Shown: in pieces, positions 48,689 to 58,139 of the stretch
How positions within the stretch are numbered: position 1 is the stretch's first letter
Layout: each line of letters starts with the position of its first letter
DNA from: Eutypella sp. D-1
Taxonomy: Eukaryota > Ascomycota > Sordariomycetes > Xylariales > Diatrypaceae
Direction of reading: 5' to 3'
NCBI GenBank assembly: GCA_023313575.1
Contig: JAJTTP010000014.1
Span: 124,001-188,000 of the forward strand
Length of the DNA stretch: 64,000 nt
Position numbers and translations under genes: made by a program
The notes under the pieces: generated by a model
Seen by the model: the letters and a program-made list of their open reading frames with translations, nothing else
Database searches by the model: none
What the model was told of the DNA's origin: nothing

Positions 48689-50308
48689 ATGGCTGCCACC
48701 ACAGCTCCAGCAATGCCATCTCCACCGCCCGAGTCCATACACCGGATGGTCACCGCAGAGCCGTCCCAACTTACCCAAGGCGTCGTGCTCACTGAAGCCA
48801 TGTCGGAAGGCCCGGAAGCCGAGTCCGCCCCCGCCGTCTCCCGGGCCCAGGCCGTAGCCCTCATCTCCTGCATCACGTGCATCGCGTGCCTCGGCACGCT
48901 ACTGGCGGGGCTGCTGACCGTGTGCATCCCCGTGATCGCGGCGGAGATGCGGATGCCCGCGGACCTGCAGCTCTGGCCGCAGTCCGCCTTCGCCCTGGCC
49001 TGCGGCTGCGCCCTGCTGCCGTGCGGCGCCGCCGCCGACGTCCTGGGCTGCCGCCGCGCCTGCCTCCTCGGCGCCCTGCTCCAGTCCGCCTTCGCCATGG
49101 GCGCCGGCCTCTCCGCCAACCCCACTCAACTGATCGCGCTGCGCGCCGCTGCCGGCATCGCCGCCGCCTTCTGTCTGCCCAGCACGGTGGGCGTCGCCGC
49201 ACACGCCTTCCCCGCGACCATCAGCCCGCGGCGCCGCAGCTTCGCGTTCGCCGCTATGGGGGGCGGGCAGGCCGTCGGGTTCGGGCTCGGCCTCGTGGTC
49301 GGTGGCGTCTGCGCCGACACTATCGGCTGGAGGTGGGGGTTCCACTTCACCGCGATTCTCAACACCGCCGTGCTGGCGCTCTCTCTGTGGGCGCTCCCCG
49401 TCGACGTGGACGGCGGGTCCCTAGGCCGCGCGGCGTTCGCGCGCCTAGCGCACGATGTGGACTGGTGCGGCGCGATGCTCGTCAGCGCCGCCCTCGCCCT
49501 GCTGTCGTATGTCCTAGCCGTAGCCACGGGGCCAGACGCGGACCGCAGCGTGCGCGAGCCGCTGAACCTCACGTTTCTCTGCGTGGGCATCGCACTGCTC
49601 CCCGCCTCCGTCCTGTGGATGCACCGACAGACGCGGCTGGGTCGACCGGCGCTGATCCCGAACGCGCTCTGGACTAATGTGCCGTTCACCGCCGTCTGCG
49701 TGATCGTGTTCCTGATCTGGGGCGCCCTCAATGCCAGCGAGCAGTTGGCGTCCCTGTACATGCAGGACGTCCTCCGCGAGTCGGCCCTCACCTCCTCCCT
49801 GTACTTCTTGCCGGCCCCCATCGGCGGCATGCTGATGAACATCGCCATCGGCGTCCTGCTGCCGTACCTGCGGCCCTCGCTTGCCGTGCCCGCGGGCTGT
49901 CTCGTCAGCGGCGTCGCGCCGTTGCTGCTCGCGACCCTGTGTCGTGTCGACGGCCCGGGCTACTGGGGCGCCATGTTCCAGGCCATGGCGCTCAATCCCC
50001 TCAGCGCCGACCTCGTATACACCATCGCGAACCTCGTCGTGACGGCGGCGTTCCCGAACAAGACCCAGGCCCTGGCTGGCAGCGTCTTCAATATGGTCGC
50101 GCAGATCGGCAAGAGCGTCGGCATCGCCACGACCGGCGTCATCGCGCGCCGTGTCACCGTCGTCGTCGACGGCGTCAGCGCCGACGAAGCCCTGTTGAGG
50201 GGTTACAAGGCCGGTTGGTGGTATAACTGCGCCATGGGCTTCGCCTCCGTAGGCGTGAGTTACTGGGGACTGAAGAGCGTCGGAAAACTCGGAGTCAAGA
50301 GGGAGTGA
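48689..50308 (+). CDS. Major facilitator superfamily transporter, DHA2-like (multidrug-type)
   Basis: Single exon of 539 residues from the ATG in GGGGATGGC. An in-frame ATG at 48629 would add 20 residues of poor quality. After a ~60-residue hydrophilic N-terminus there are about 14 hydrophobic helices. Helix 1 is LISCITCIACLGTLLAGLLT. The loop between helices 2 and 3 has GAAADVLGCRRACLLG, a diverged motif A. Motif C-like Gly-rich sequence (GGGQAVGFGLGLVVGGV) follows in helix 5. This layout fits drug:H+ antiporters with 14 helices. Substrate is unknown. The coding region is strikingly GC-rich (visibly near two-thirds GC) compared with the AT-rich flanks. It lies 2.4 kb before a P450, with a broken ankyrin gene between them. 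Confidence 0.9.
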   Translation: MAATTAPAMPSPPPESIHRMVTAEPSQLTQGVVLTEAMSEGPEAESAPAVSRAQAVALISCITCIACLGTLLAGLLTVCIPVIAAEMRMPADLQLWPQSAFALACGCALLPCGAAADVLGCRRACLLGALLQSAFAMGAGLSANPTQLIALRAAAGIAAAFCLPSTVGVAAHAFPATISPRRRSFAFAAMGGGQAVGFGLGLVVGGVCADTIGWRWGFHFTAILNTAVLALSLWALPVDVDGGSLGRAAFARLAHDVDWCGAMLVSAALALLSYVLAVATGPDADRSVREPLNLTFLCVGIALLPASVLWMHRQTRLGRPALIPNALWTNVPFTAVCVIVFLIWGALNASEQLASLYMQDVLRESALTSSLYFLPAPIGGMLMNIAIGVLLPYLRPSLAVPAGCLVSGVAPLLLATLCRVDGPGYWGAMFQAMALNPLSADLVYTIANLVVTAAFPNKTQALAGSVFNMVAQIGKSVGIATTGVIARRVTVVVDGVSADEALLRGYKAGWWYNCAMGFASVGVSYWGLKSVGKLGVKRE

Positions 50309-50455
50309 TGTTTGAGTCTTCGCTTTAATCTAAGCTAAAGTTTCTTTCGTCCAAAAGAATTATAGCCAGCGTATATTGATTTTGGTCCGTCAAAGCCGTT
50401 TCTAGTCATGTATGTATTTCTACCTCTTCTCGAAATTGAACGTCCTCGGTCAGGG

Positions 50456-51560
50456 TTACGAACTTTGACCAGCCTTCAAAAATGTCACCATATGCCTATT
50501 CCCATTCTCTCTCGCCACGTCGCTTGCAGTCATCATACGACTGTTCTGCAGGTCCTTGCGCGCACCGGCATCGACCAGGATCCGCGTGATCTCGATGTGC
50601 CCGGCCCGCGCCGCCTCGTACAATGTCGTACCCCAGTCAGCCTCTCGGTAGCCGGTGGGAGCTCGCCGTCATTCAAGGGGACAGCATCGACGTCCTGGCC
50701 TCGGCATAATAGCAGCTCCACGACGGCCGACTGACCATGCGTTGCCGCGTAGTGTAACGCCGATCTGTGCCGTAGACGGGCCCCGTGGTCGAGCAAGAGC
50801 TCCAAGGTAGACACCGACCCAAGCTTCGCGACCACCTCGACCGCAGTGTCGGCTTCGGCGCGCCGATTTAAGTTCGCATCCGCGCCATGCGCGAGCAACG
50901 TTGCCGCCGCACGCTCGCATCTGTGTGTGATGGCCATTCTGGTTGGGTGCGTAGCCAAAAGGAGGGGTTGCAGTGAGCGTCTCGGCTTGGTGACTTGTTA
51001 CGCAGGACAGCTGAGCTATTGGTGGAACAAAGGGCACGCTTACATGAGAGAGTCGCCCATGTGGCCTGAGAAATCCTTCTTTACGTCAAAACCGCCCTCG
51101 AGCACACCCTCAAGCACGTCAGTGTTGCCTGTCGCCTTCGTATACCTCACTATAGCGCCCATTGTCTCTTGCTGTAAGGAATGCCGGTTGGTATTGTCTG
51201 GAAGGGCCGGCACACACGATGCAAGCTCACTCATATCAACGTTGCATCCCGCCTCAACGAGCGCCGACACGAGTGTGATACTGCTACTATCGACGGCACT
51301 CTGCATGAGGATAGGGTACGGGCTTCCAGTGCGCTAAGTCCCTGCTCGGCCCGGCATCTCGACAAGAGCCCCTTTAGTTCGCAAGTCGTGGACAATAAAG
51401 TTCAGACGTCCACGCTACCAAGTCACCACAGTGGCTGGTTATTACCAGGATGTATTGCTGATCGTTCGAATTTTATTGTCCACGAGTTGGTTCGTTTGCG
51501 GCGCCGGCAGTGATTGCCTCGCGGATCGAAGCGTGGTAATCTACGTGTGGCATTCTTCGA
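50456..51560 (-). pseudogene. Ankyrin-repeat protein gene, broken by a frameshift and a stop
   Basis: The minus strand carries ankyrin-like sequence in pieces. First comes LNFIVHDLRTKGALVE (about 51405-51355), then an in-frame TAG (about 51342), then PYPILMQSAVDSSSITLVSA. An intron at 51043-50939 (donor GTAAGC, acceptor ACCAG) restores GDSL-IMAITHRCERAAATLLAHGADANL. Next are ELLLDHGARLRHRSALHYAA and VVELLLCRGQDVDA. A one-base deletion near 50640-50646 separates this from DWGTTLYEAARAGHIEITRI and LVDAGARKDLQNS, ending at TAA 50456. At least five repeats are recognisable. The premature TAG would be CAG before one C-to-T change in CA context. A possible further remnant (DYHASIREAITAGAANE) lies at 51560-51490. 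Either a pseudogene, or intact with an assembly error at the frameshift. Confidence 0.72.
51379..51500. repeat. Imperfect inverted repeat inside the broken ankyrin gene
   Basis: On the plus strand, CGTGGACAATAAAGTTC near 51386-51402 is matched by an opposite-strand copy (CGTGGACAATAAAATTC) near 51467-51490, with about 65 bp between. The arms differ by one base over about 17. Confidence 0.7.
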
Positions 51561-52729
51561 CTAACCTGACCTGGAAAAAGGCAGAAAGAAGCATGCATGT
51601 CTGTGTGCTGCGTAGTAACCTGGAGCTGGCTAATAAAGCGGGCGAGATTATGCATAGTTGTTCTTGGCGGAGAGGGGGTTCAGGATCTTCACATAACCCA
51701 CAAAGCCGCATGTGGGGGCTTCGACTCTCTCCCCCAAAAGCTATAAGTGACTATTCTATTTCGAGGCCTAAACCGGGCCCGTCTCTCGGGAGCCTGAGCG
51801 GTATCTTACCGGGATCACCTAGACCGCCCATCGCCGACGCGCGCTATCATGCGTATAACTAGCTGCCGCTCAAGGAGGAGAGATCTACGGAGGATGTGTC
51901 ACAACATTCGAGTAGAAGGGGCCACATCGCGCATCTCTTTCGCTATGACCTTGGGCACACCGGTCCGGTATATGCATGGCAAAGATGGAAGTAAGGGAGA
52001 TAGAGCGAGACGAGACGCTAATGGCTGCTCAGATCGGCCAGTTCAAGATTGCATATAGTATAAGTGGTATAGTTCATCAGGAACCGGGCCAATGGCTATA
52101 CATATACAAATATGGGCTAAGTATCGTTGATCATATAGCGGTTATATTGCAGTAGAGCCGGGCTAGGATCTACGGTCCCGAATGTTGCTAGCCTCTGAAT
52201 TCCGGGATCCGAACGGACAATGGTCGAGTACTAACTATGGTATTCCTTGTTTAAAGGAACAGACACAATCGCAAGCAGCTGAGAAGGTCGCGAAGTCCGA
52301 TATATAGTTGCGAGACTAATGTATGCGCACTTCGTGCAGTACAGTGGGGTGCACACTTCCACATTTAGAGAGTCTTGGTAGAGCTGAGTGATCCTATTCG
52401 CTCCCCAACGCTCCAAAAGCTGCACGACTCTCACGCCATGCAGATGGGAAAGACGCTACCGTACCCGAGGTCATCATGATCGTAAAGCCTAGCTAGGTAG
52501 CGTAGGGCTAGAGCCACCGCCTCTGATGTAATTCCTGTTGTTAAAAGGATTACGGTAACTCCAGGCCCGCGGTCATCGATGGCCCTCGCATGAGATCCTA
52601 CAAAAGATAGACACGCCGTTCCTGGTCGTGGTACCGGAGACCTGCTTCTTTATTCTCCGACTCGTCCAAATAGATCTGGTTACTTACCAGGGTATCTTGG
52701 GAATACTATATGTGACGACTGCCTACAGC
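51561..52729. other. Intergenic region before the P450
   Basis: No gene recognised; the right end is the P450 promoter side. The P450 frame remains open upstream to 52628. Confidence 0.4.
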
Positions 52730-54571
52730 ATGTCTTTGCTCAATTCTCTCCTGGCTCATTTTATTGGTGCTGGCACTCTCTCCATCTGCATAGGGATCGT
52801 CACAACTTTTATACTATGGTATATTGCTTCATCGGTGATCGCATGGAGCCGGCTGAGGCAGTTTCCGGGGCCCACACTCGCCTCATTCTCCTACCTCTGG
52901 GGGTACTTCGCTATGAGAACGGGGCGCGTGCACCGCAGATTTTCCGAAGAGCATGAAAAGTATGGCAAGATCATTCGCATAGGGCCCAGCCAGTTGATGG
53001 TCTACGACCCCGAGATTCTGTGGCAAATCAACTCCGTCCGCTCGGCCTACACCCGTGGTGGATTATATAATAGTGTGCGGTTCGACCCTTACGAGCACAA
53101 TGTGCTTTCGGAACCGAGCATGACCCGACACGATAGGTTAAAAGCCAAGATGGCCTCGGCGTATGCGGGGAAGGGGAACTTGAATCTTGAGAAGGATGTC
53201 GACTCGCAACTGGCGATCTTGGTGGACCTCATCAGGCGGAGGTATGCCAACAACAGCTGTCCCCGAGCTCTGGATTTCAGCCTCCTGGCCAGGTACTTCC
53301 AGGTTGACGTTGTTACACTTGTCACAATCGGCGAGCCCTGGGGGGACCTCGTGACGGAGGAGGACCAGTTCGACTTTATCTCCTTGACCAACCGTTTCAT
53401 CCCTTTTATGCATTGCTTCTCTATGGTTCCCATTCTCCGGGACCTCTTCGCCTCCAGGCTTTTCCTAAGCCTAGCAGGACCGAAGGCAACGGACAAGCAG
53501 GGAATGGGAAAATATCTAGGGTAAGCAGCATTACACGAGGACTCGGCATTACGCAGCAGCTGATCATATGCAATGTGCAGGATAATTCAGCACATAGTGA
53601 ACGGACGCCTCGAAAACGGGCCGGAAAAGGAATGGGGCCACAATGCTATGCTGGTAGGTCAGCACTTGCATTACTGTGCCACATGTCGTGATATCAATGA
53701 TGGCCACCGCCTGAGACGAAGCGCTGACGAGACCCGTGCAGGACGAGTGGATTAGAAATGGCATGTCGCGCCGGGAGTGCGAAGTCGAGCTCGCTTTGCA
53801 AGTGCCCGCAGGTTCAGAAACTGTGACAACGGCGCTTGAAGGCGTCTTCTTTCATCTTCTCGCTACACCGCACGCCTATCAGAAGTTCAAGACCGAAATT
53901 TCAGATGCGATCCATCATGGACTTATTTCCGATCCGATCACCAACGAAGAAGCCAAGAGGCTCCCGTATCTTCAAGTAAGTAACTCATGGACAGCCGTTT
54001 AAGAATTGGAGTTGACTAGTCTTCACAAGGCTATTATCTACGAGGGACTGAGGATGATGCCGCCCGTACTAAGTGGCTTCCCTAAACGAGTACCCCCTGA
54101 AGGAGATACGATCGACGGTATCTTTGTTCCAGGCGGCACGGAAATCTTCATCAACACCTGGAATATGGCTCGCAACAAGGCCATATTCGGCCTTGACGTG
54201 GATATTTTCCGTCCCGAACGCTTCCTGGAGTGTGGCATCGAAGCCAGGGCTAGAATGGCCAAGACCATTGACCTCATCTTCGGGCATGGCCGCTGGCAGT
54301 GTCCAGGGAAAACTCTTGCATGGATCGAACTGAACAAATTCTTTGTCCAGGTGAGTGTAAACTCTTGTTTCTTTTTCAACTCAGCAGTCTAATATCAAAA
54401 TCCCGTGACTTATCATCGTCCTCCCTCATTCATTAACACGGTCAGCTTTTCCGGAACTTCGACTTCCAAATCGTCAACCCAGAACAACCCTGGCATTGCA
54501 GGGCCTACTCGAGCTTCCTAGTCAATGATTTTTGGGTTAGGGCAACAGAGATGAGTCCGGCCAAATTTTGA
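52730..54571 (+). CDS. Cytochrome P450 monooxygenase (pisatin demethylase / benzoate 4-hydroxylase-like class)
   Basis: Exons are 52730-53520, 53581-53653, 53742-53975, 54030-54350 and 54446-54571, giving 514 residues, the usual length. An N-terminal membrane anchor (ICIGIVTTFILWYIASSVIA) is followed by RQFPGPTLASFS. Motifs are the I-helix PAGSETVTTAL, the K-helix ExxR (Glu371, Arg374 in YEGLRM), PERF at 428-431, and the heme loop FGHGRWQCPGK with axial Cys457. The substrate is unknown; the general pattern resembles fungal P450s acting on small aromatic or phytoalexin compounds. Intron 3 is taken as 53976-54029, ending CAAG, because it gives PYLQ-AIIYEGLR as in the family. Nearer acceptors add extra residues. 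The 52628 ATG would add 34 residues. A gene for a partner reductase is not in the window. Confidence 0.93.
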
Positions 54572-55364
54572 TGCCTGGGCATACGTGCAGAATGAAGGTG
54601 GAGTGTTACATCAAATTATGGGACATACTGGCGTTGGGATACCCAACGGATATTGACGGTGGTTGAAGAAGCGGTCTTCGACTCATCCATCATAGGGAGA
54701 ACGGGTAGAGATTGGTTATTTTCTAGAGTTTCCTTACGCGAATGAATATATGTTGATGTGTAGGCACACGCCTCCATTATTCTGGCCCCCATCGCATGAT
54801 GCGCTCGTGTACACCGAGAGCTTGATTCACATTCTGTGTGATCCTCCAACACTGAGTCGACCTATTCATTGATCATTCTCAGTTATCACATGCCATGGCT
54901 CTCGCCGCCGTTTCAAACCCCAAAGTACTAGATTAGTATGCCAAGTGACCCTTTTGGATTCTTTAAAGCGATGGCCATCAGGATCGCAGCTAACAGAACC
55001 GAGATCTGGCCAGTCATTCCGGCCCAACGACCGTAAGGCTTTGTTATCTTTGGCCAGAACCAGACACTTGTTCGTTACACTGATTCAGACATTGGTAAGA
55101 AAATGACAGCTTCTACACGAGGCGAGATAAGAATGCTACCGCACACCAGGTCGAGGGGAACCGGGTAAAGATGGGATCAAGCACACTCACCGAGTTGGAA
55201 TGTTTACTTAAAGGGGATGGGGAAAATACGGTGTAGTAGTAGAGAAGATTATCACGATCTTCTCTTTATAGATATGCGACCCATGTTATCATCACGTTCA
55301 CATCCCTGACCTATATACGGCTTCCAATAACCTCGAACCCCTGAATTGGCCCCACTGATGTGCC
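54572..55364. other. Intergenic region, nothing recognised
   Basis: About 800 bp between the P450 stop and the SLATT gene start. Only short ORFs; the right end is the SLATT gene promoter. Confidence 0.4.
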
Positions 55365-56189
55365 ATGCCCACTTCGAAAGACCCGCACCTATCTCTTCTG
55401 CAGCAGAACACTAGGACAGAGCCTGCAGGGTCGGTTGCTACCACTACTTCGAATCCAGAGCCTTCGTGTATGGCCCAAGCGCCGGAGCAAGCCGCTCCCC
55501 AGGGCTTCAGCCTGCGCAAAGCCGATACCGCCATGTCGTGGGGCCCGCCCGCGGGTCTGAAGATTCGCGGCCCAAACGACGAGAACCTTGTCATCTTCCG
55601 CAAGGCGCTGGGCATCAACTACCACGCCGACCACGCGGAGGGCCGGGTGCTAGAGGAGGGTCGGCACAGCGCCGTAGGGATTTACAAGTCGGTCATAGCG
55701 ACACAGAACCGCAAACAGGCGCAACACGCCACGCTCACGGCCTTCCTCTACAGCTGCCACTTCGCCCAGATCGTCATCGGAGCCACTCTGACGGCCCTGG
55801 GTGCCTCCGCTGAACAGCAGGAAGCTGGCTGGAAGTGGGCCGTCACAGGACTCGGGGCCATGAATACCGTGTTGGCTGGCGTGCTGGCCATGATCAAGGG
55901 CTCTGGTAAACAGCAGAGGCTAGCCCGGGACCGTGTAGAATACAGGAAGCTCCAGGACTGGATCGAAGAGACCGAAGCGCTGCTTGCCGTTGGTATTATC
56001 GGGCGAAACAGGAGGGAGGTTGGCATGTTGGTGGAGAGCGCCTTCAAGCGGTATAACGCCGTGAAGTCGAGTGAGCTCAACCAGTCCGAGATGTACGTCC
56101 ACTCGGCATTCGACGTGGTGGGAAACACAAGAGGAGCAGATGATGGGGAACTTCGTGGAAACGGCAAGTGCGTCACAGGATATGGATAG
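55365..56189 (+). CDS. SLATT-domain (fungal type) two-helix membrane protein, candidate cell-death/immune effector
   Basis: Single exon of 274 residues. After a Ser/Thr/Pro-rich N-terminus (1-60) comes ENLVIFRKALGINYHAD. YKSVIATQNRKQAQHATLTA leads into helix 1 (about 123-146, FLYSCHFAQIVIGATLTALG). Helix 2 follows at about 158-177 (AVTGLGAMNTVLAGVLAMIKG), then the charged helix KQQRLARDRVEYRKLQDWIE. This order matches the fungal SLATT (SMODS and SLOG-associating two-TM effector) family. In bacteria SLATT proteins are predicted membrane-disrupting effectors of nucleotide-sensing conflict systems. Fungal versions occur alone or fused to other domains and have no proven role that I can cite. No nucleotide sensor is seen beside it; the nearest receptor-like sequence is the broken ankyrin gene. 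The start is the first ATG of the open frame. Confidence 0.8.
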   Translation: MPTSKDPHLSLLQQNTRTEPAGSVATTTSNPEPSCMAQAPEQAAPQGFSLRKADTAMSWGPPAGLKIRGPNDENLVIFRKALGINYHADHAEGRVLEEGRHSAVGIYKSVIATQNRKQAQHATLTAFLYSCHFAQIVIGATLTALGASAEQQEAGWKWAVTGLGAMNTVLAGVLAMIKGSGKQQRLARDRVEYRKLQDWIEETEALLAVGIIGRNRREVGMLVESAFKRYNAVKSSELNQSEMYVHSAFDVVGNTRGADDGELRGNGKCVTGYG

Positions 56190-57584
56190 CTGGACACAGG
56201 GCACATAAGCATAACAAACAACTGGCTCGCATTTCAGGTTTTGCTATTGCATAGGTAATATGAATTTGACTTAATATATGAGCCACTTCAAGGGGTATGT
56301 ATACACAGTCTCTATCTGGCTAATATATATAACATTAATTACTCTCCTTTAATAGGGATCGAAGAGACGTCCTAGAAGACAAGGGCTCTTTTCTTGTTTC
56401 GTAAACATGTGCAATGTCTGGCAATTCGGAGCAGTATACTTCATACGACGAAGGCGAATACGTCTGCACTTAACAAAGGAGACCCCGAGAAATGAGTCAG
56501 AGGAATGGTTCTGGTATTCCCTTGACGGAAACAAGCCCTATATTTTCTAATAAACTTGTACGAAGCCCAGAACATACTGACGGATAGCCAGGCGGCGCTT
56601 GATTGGTGGTTTCGGAGAATTTCCTTTTTCCCCCTCTCGTCAGAACCAAGAATGGCTTGTTTGTGTGCCTCTCGCTTAAAAGCTCCCGAAGTTCTGGTGT
56701 TTGGCCCACCACCGCTGAGACATCGGCATCACGAACGGCCTGCTGCGGCGTAGCCTTGCGTAGCGACGTATCTGTCAGAACGGTTTCACTCCCACATACG
56801 TCCATAACCATTTCTCTGTAACTGCTGGGTTTGTGAACCTCGGTTAGGTCGTTTGGACGATGAGGCATATGATCCTTTTTCCTACGTCGTACACTTTGTT
56901 GCCTCTTCCTCAGATGACAGAATTGAGAAACATCGGGCATCTTAAAAACATGCCCAAAGGTGGTCATGTGCTCGATTCTGATCATGGAACACCGAGTGAC
57001 TCGGTATAAAAGACACCCCAACGGCCTTAGACATCCGCCTGCATATCTCCGATACTAATTACATGGTGCGTGACTGTCAACAGCTCTGTTTGCTCTCGCC
57101 TCTCGGCCGAGAAGGTGGCTCAACTCGTGACGTGTTTAGTTGTACAAACCTGTTTGTAAGGAAGCCGGTTGGGATAGCTCCCTTTCATACGTCGTCCGGA
57201 TCCAACGCGATCAGTCGCGGTCGTATTCTGGATGAAAATTTACGAGATATACAAGTCGCACACGTGATGTCTAGATGTCACAAGTAGAAGCTCCCTTAGG
57301 AGCCTAGGTTTAGGAAGCGCGTGACCTGCGTATCGTTGATTGATGCATAGAAACGGATCTATCGTTCATGCCTTACTAGAAGAGCCATCCATAGCTGCCA
57401 AGGAGGACTCGAGGCCATTCCATTCCTATTCTTCTTCTCCCTGTCCTCCGCAGATATGATACCGCCGAATTATTGCCATAACGTCTCTATCCGAACCGAT
57501 TCTCCGAACCGGGAGTCATCGAGAATCAGCAAGCCGTTCGTTATCCCTGAGACAACATATTTGGCGCTGATCTCTTTGACCAAG
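56190..57584. other. Intergenic region with one doubtful ORF
   Basis: Apart from the ORF at 56497-57021 (listed separately) nothing is recognised. A TATA-like GTATAAAAGA at 57003-57012 on the plus strand has no convincing gene after it; the plus ORF at 57063-57287 is short and without motifs. Confidence 0.35.
56497..57021 (-). CDS. Doubtful hypothetical protein
   Basis: Open frame of 174 codons. It is hydrophilic, with basic clusters (HLRKRQQSVRRRKKDHMPHR and RGGKRKF). An internal ATG at about 56940 starts the cleaner part, MPDVSQFCH. The composition is more protein-like than most ORFs in non-coding DNA here, but there is no recognised motif, homologue or clear promoter. It could be a lineage-specific gene, a remnant of a larger gene, or chance. 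Confidence 0.3.
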   Translation of the reverse strand: MGCLLYRVTRCSMIRIEHMTTFGHVFKMPDVSQFCHLRKRQQSVRRRKKDHMPHRPNDLTEVHKPSSYREMVMDVCGSETVLTDTSLRKATPQQAVRDADVSAVVGQTPELRELLSERHTNKPFLVLTRGGKRKFSETTNQAPPGYPSVCSGLRTSLLENIGLVSVKGIPEPFL

Positions 57585-58139
57585 TTAGATAGGACAGCCC
57601 TGGGACGCGCACGTGGCCACTGAAATTTAATGATACCGTTAGTTGATGATATTGCGGCCAGTGGTATGTATATATTTTTTGTATGAATGTCATGGGAAGT
57701 AATCCGATGGGGATGGATGTATTCGAAAAAAACACTTACTGCAAATAGCCCAGGCAGGTGGGAACCAGGACATGGCGATACAGGCAGTCCAGCACTTATC
57801 GCAATTAAAAGGCTCCTCGGCGACGGCGAAGACCTTGCCATCATCATCATCATCGAAGACGACGTGCGAGCCCTCGAGACCGCTGCCGGCCGGGAACGGG
57901 TACTTGACGCCGTGCTCGGGAGCCGGGAGGTTCTCGACGTACTCGAGGAACTTGGCGACGTCGATGCCGGCCTCCTCGAGCAGATACTGCGTTGCCTGCG
58001 CGGTGTCGGCCACGAGGGTGCCGGTTGCGCCGTGACCGCTGGGAATGGTCAGCGTGGTGACGTTGTCGTTCGTCGTCGGCAGGGCGGTGGCGAGCAGGCC
58101 CTGGGCCGCGGCGAGAAGAGTGATCAGAGTGACCTTCAT
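57585..58139 (-). CDS. Small secreted six-cysteine protein (effector candidate)
   Basis: Exons on the minus strand are 58139-57740 and 57619-57585, giving 144 residues. MKVTLITLLAAAQGLLATA is a signal peptide. The mature protein has a polar N-terminal part, then DDDDDGKVFAVAEEPF, and a C-terminal Cys-rich module with the order CDKCWTAC, SWFPPAWAIC and ATCASQGCPI. The six cysteines could make three disulphides. Without splicing, the frame would run past 57740 into SKCFFRIHPSP and end at 57690. The 120-nt intron (GTAAGT to TTTCAG) fits better because it completes the cysteine set. I do not recognise the family. Short, secreted and Cys-rich is the profile of fungal effectors and antimicrobial proteins. 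The transcript would read away from the HIR3 gene. Confidence 0.78.

Noticed and set aside
48877..49848. Long open frames on both strands within the MFS gene
   Set aside because: Shadows caused by very high GC in the real reading frame; Arg/Ala-rich translations without motifs.
51016..51043. A 28-nt intron in the ankyrin gene (GTAAGC to AATAG)
   Set aside because: Too short for a fungal spliceosomal intron. The 105-nt intron 51043-50939 with the same donor gives a better ankyrin reading.
57003..57287. TATA-like box followed by a plus-strand ORF of 74 codons
   Set aside because: The TATA match is good but the short ORF has no motif and no splicing signals that extend it.
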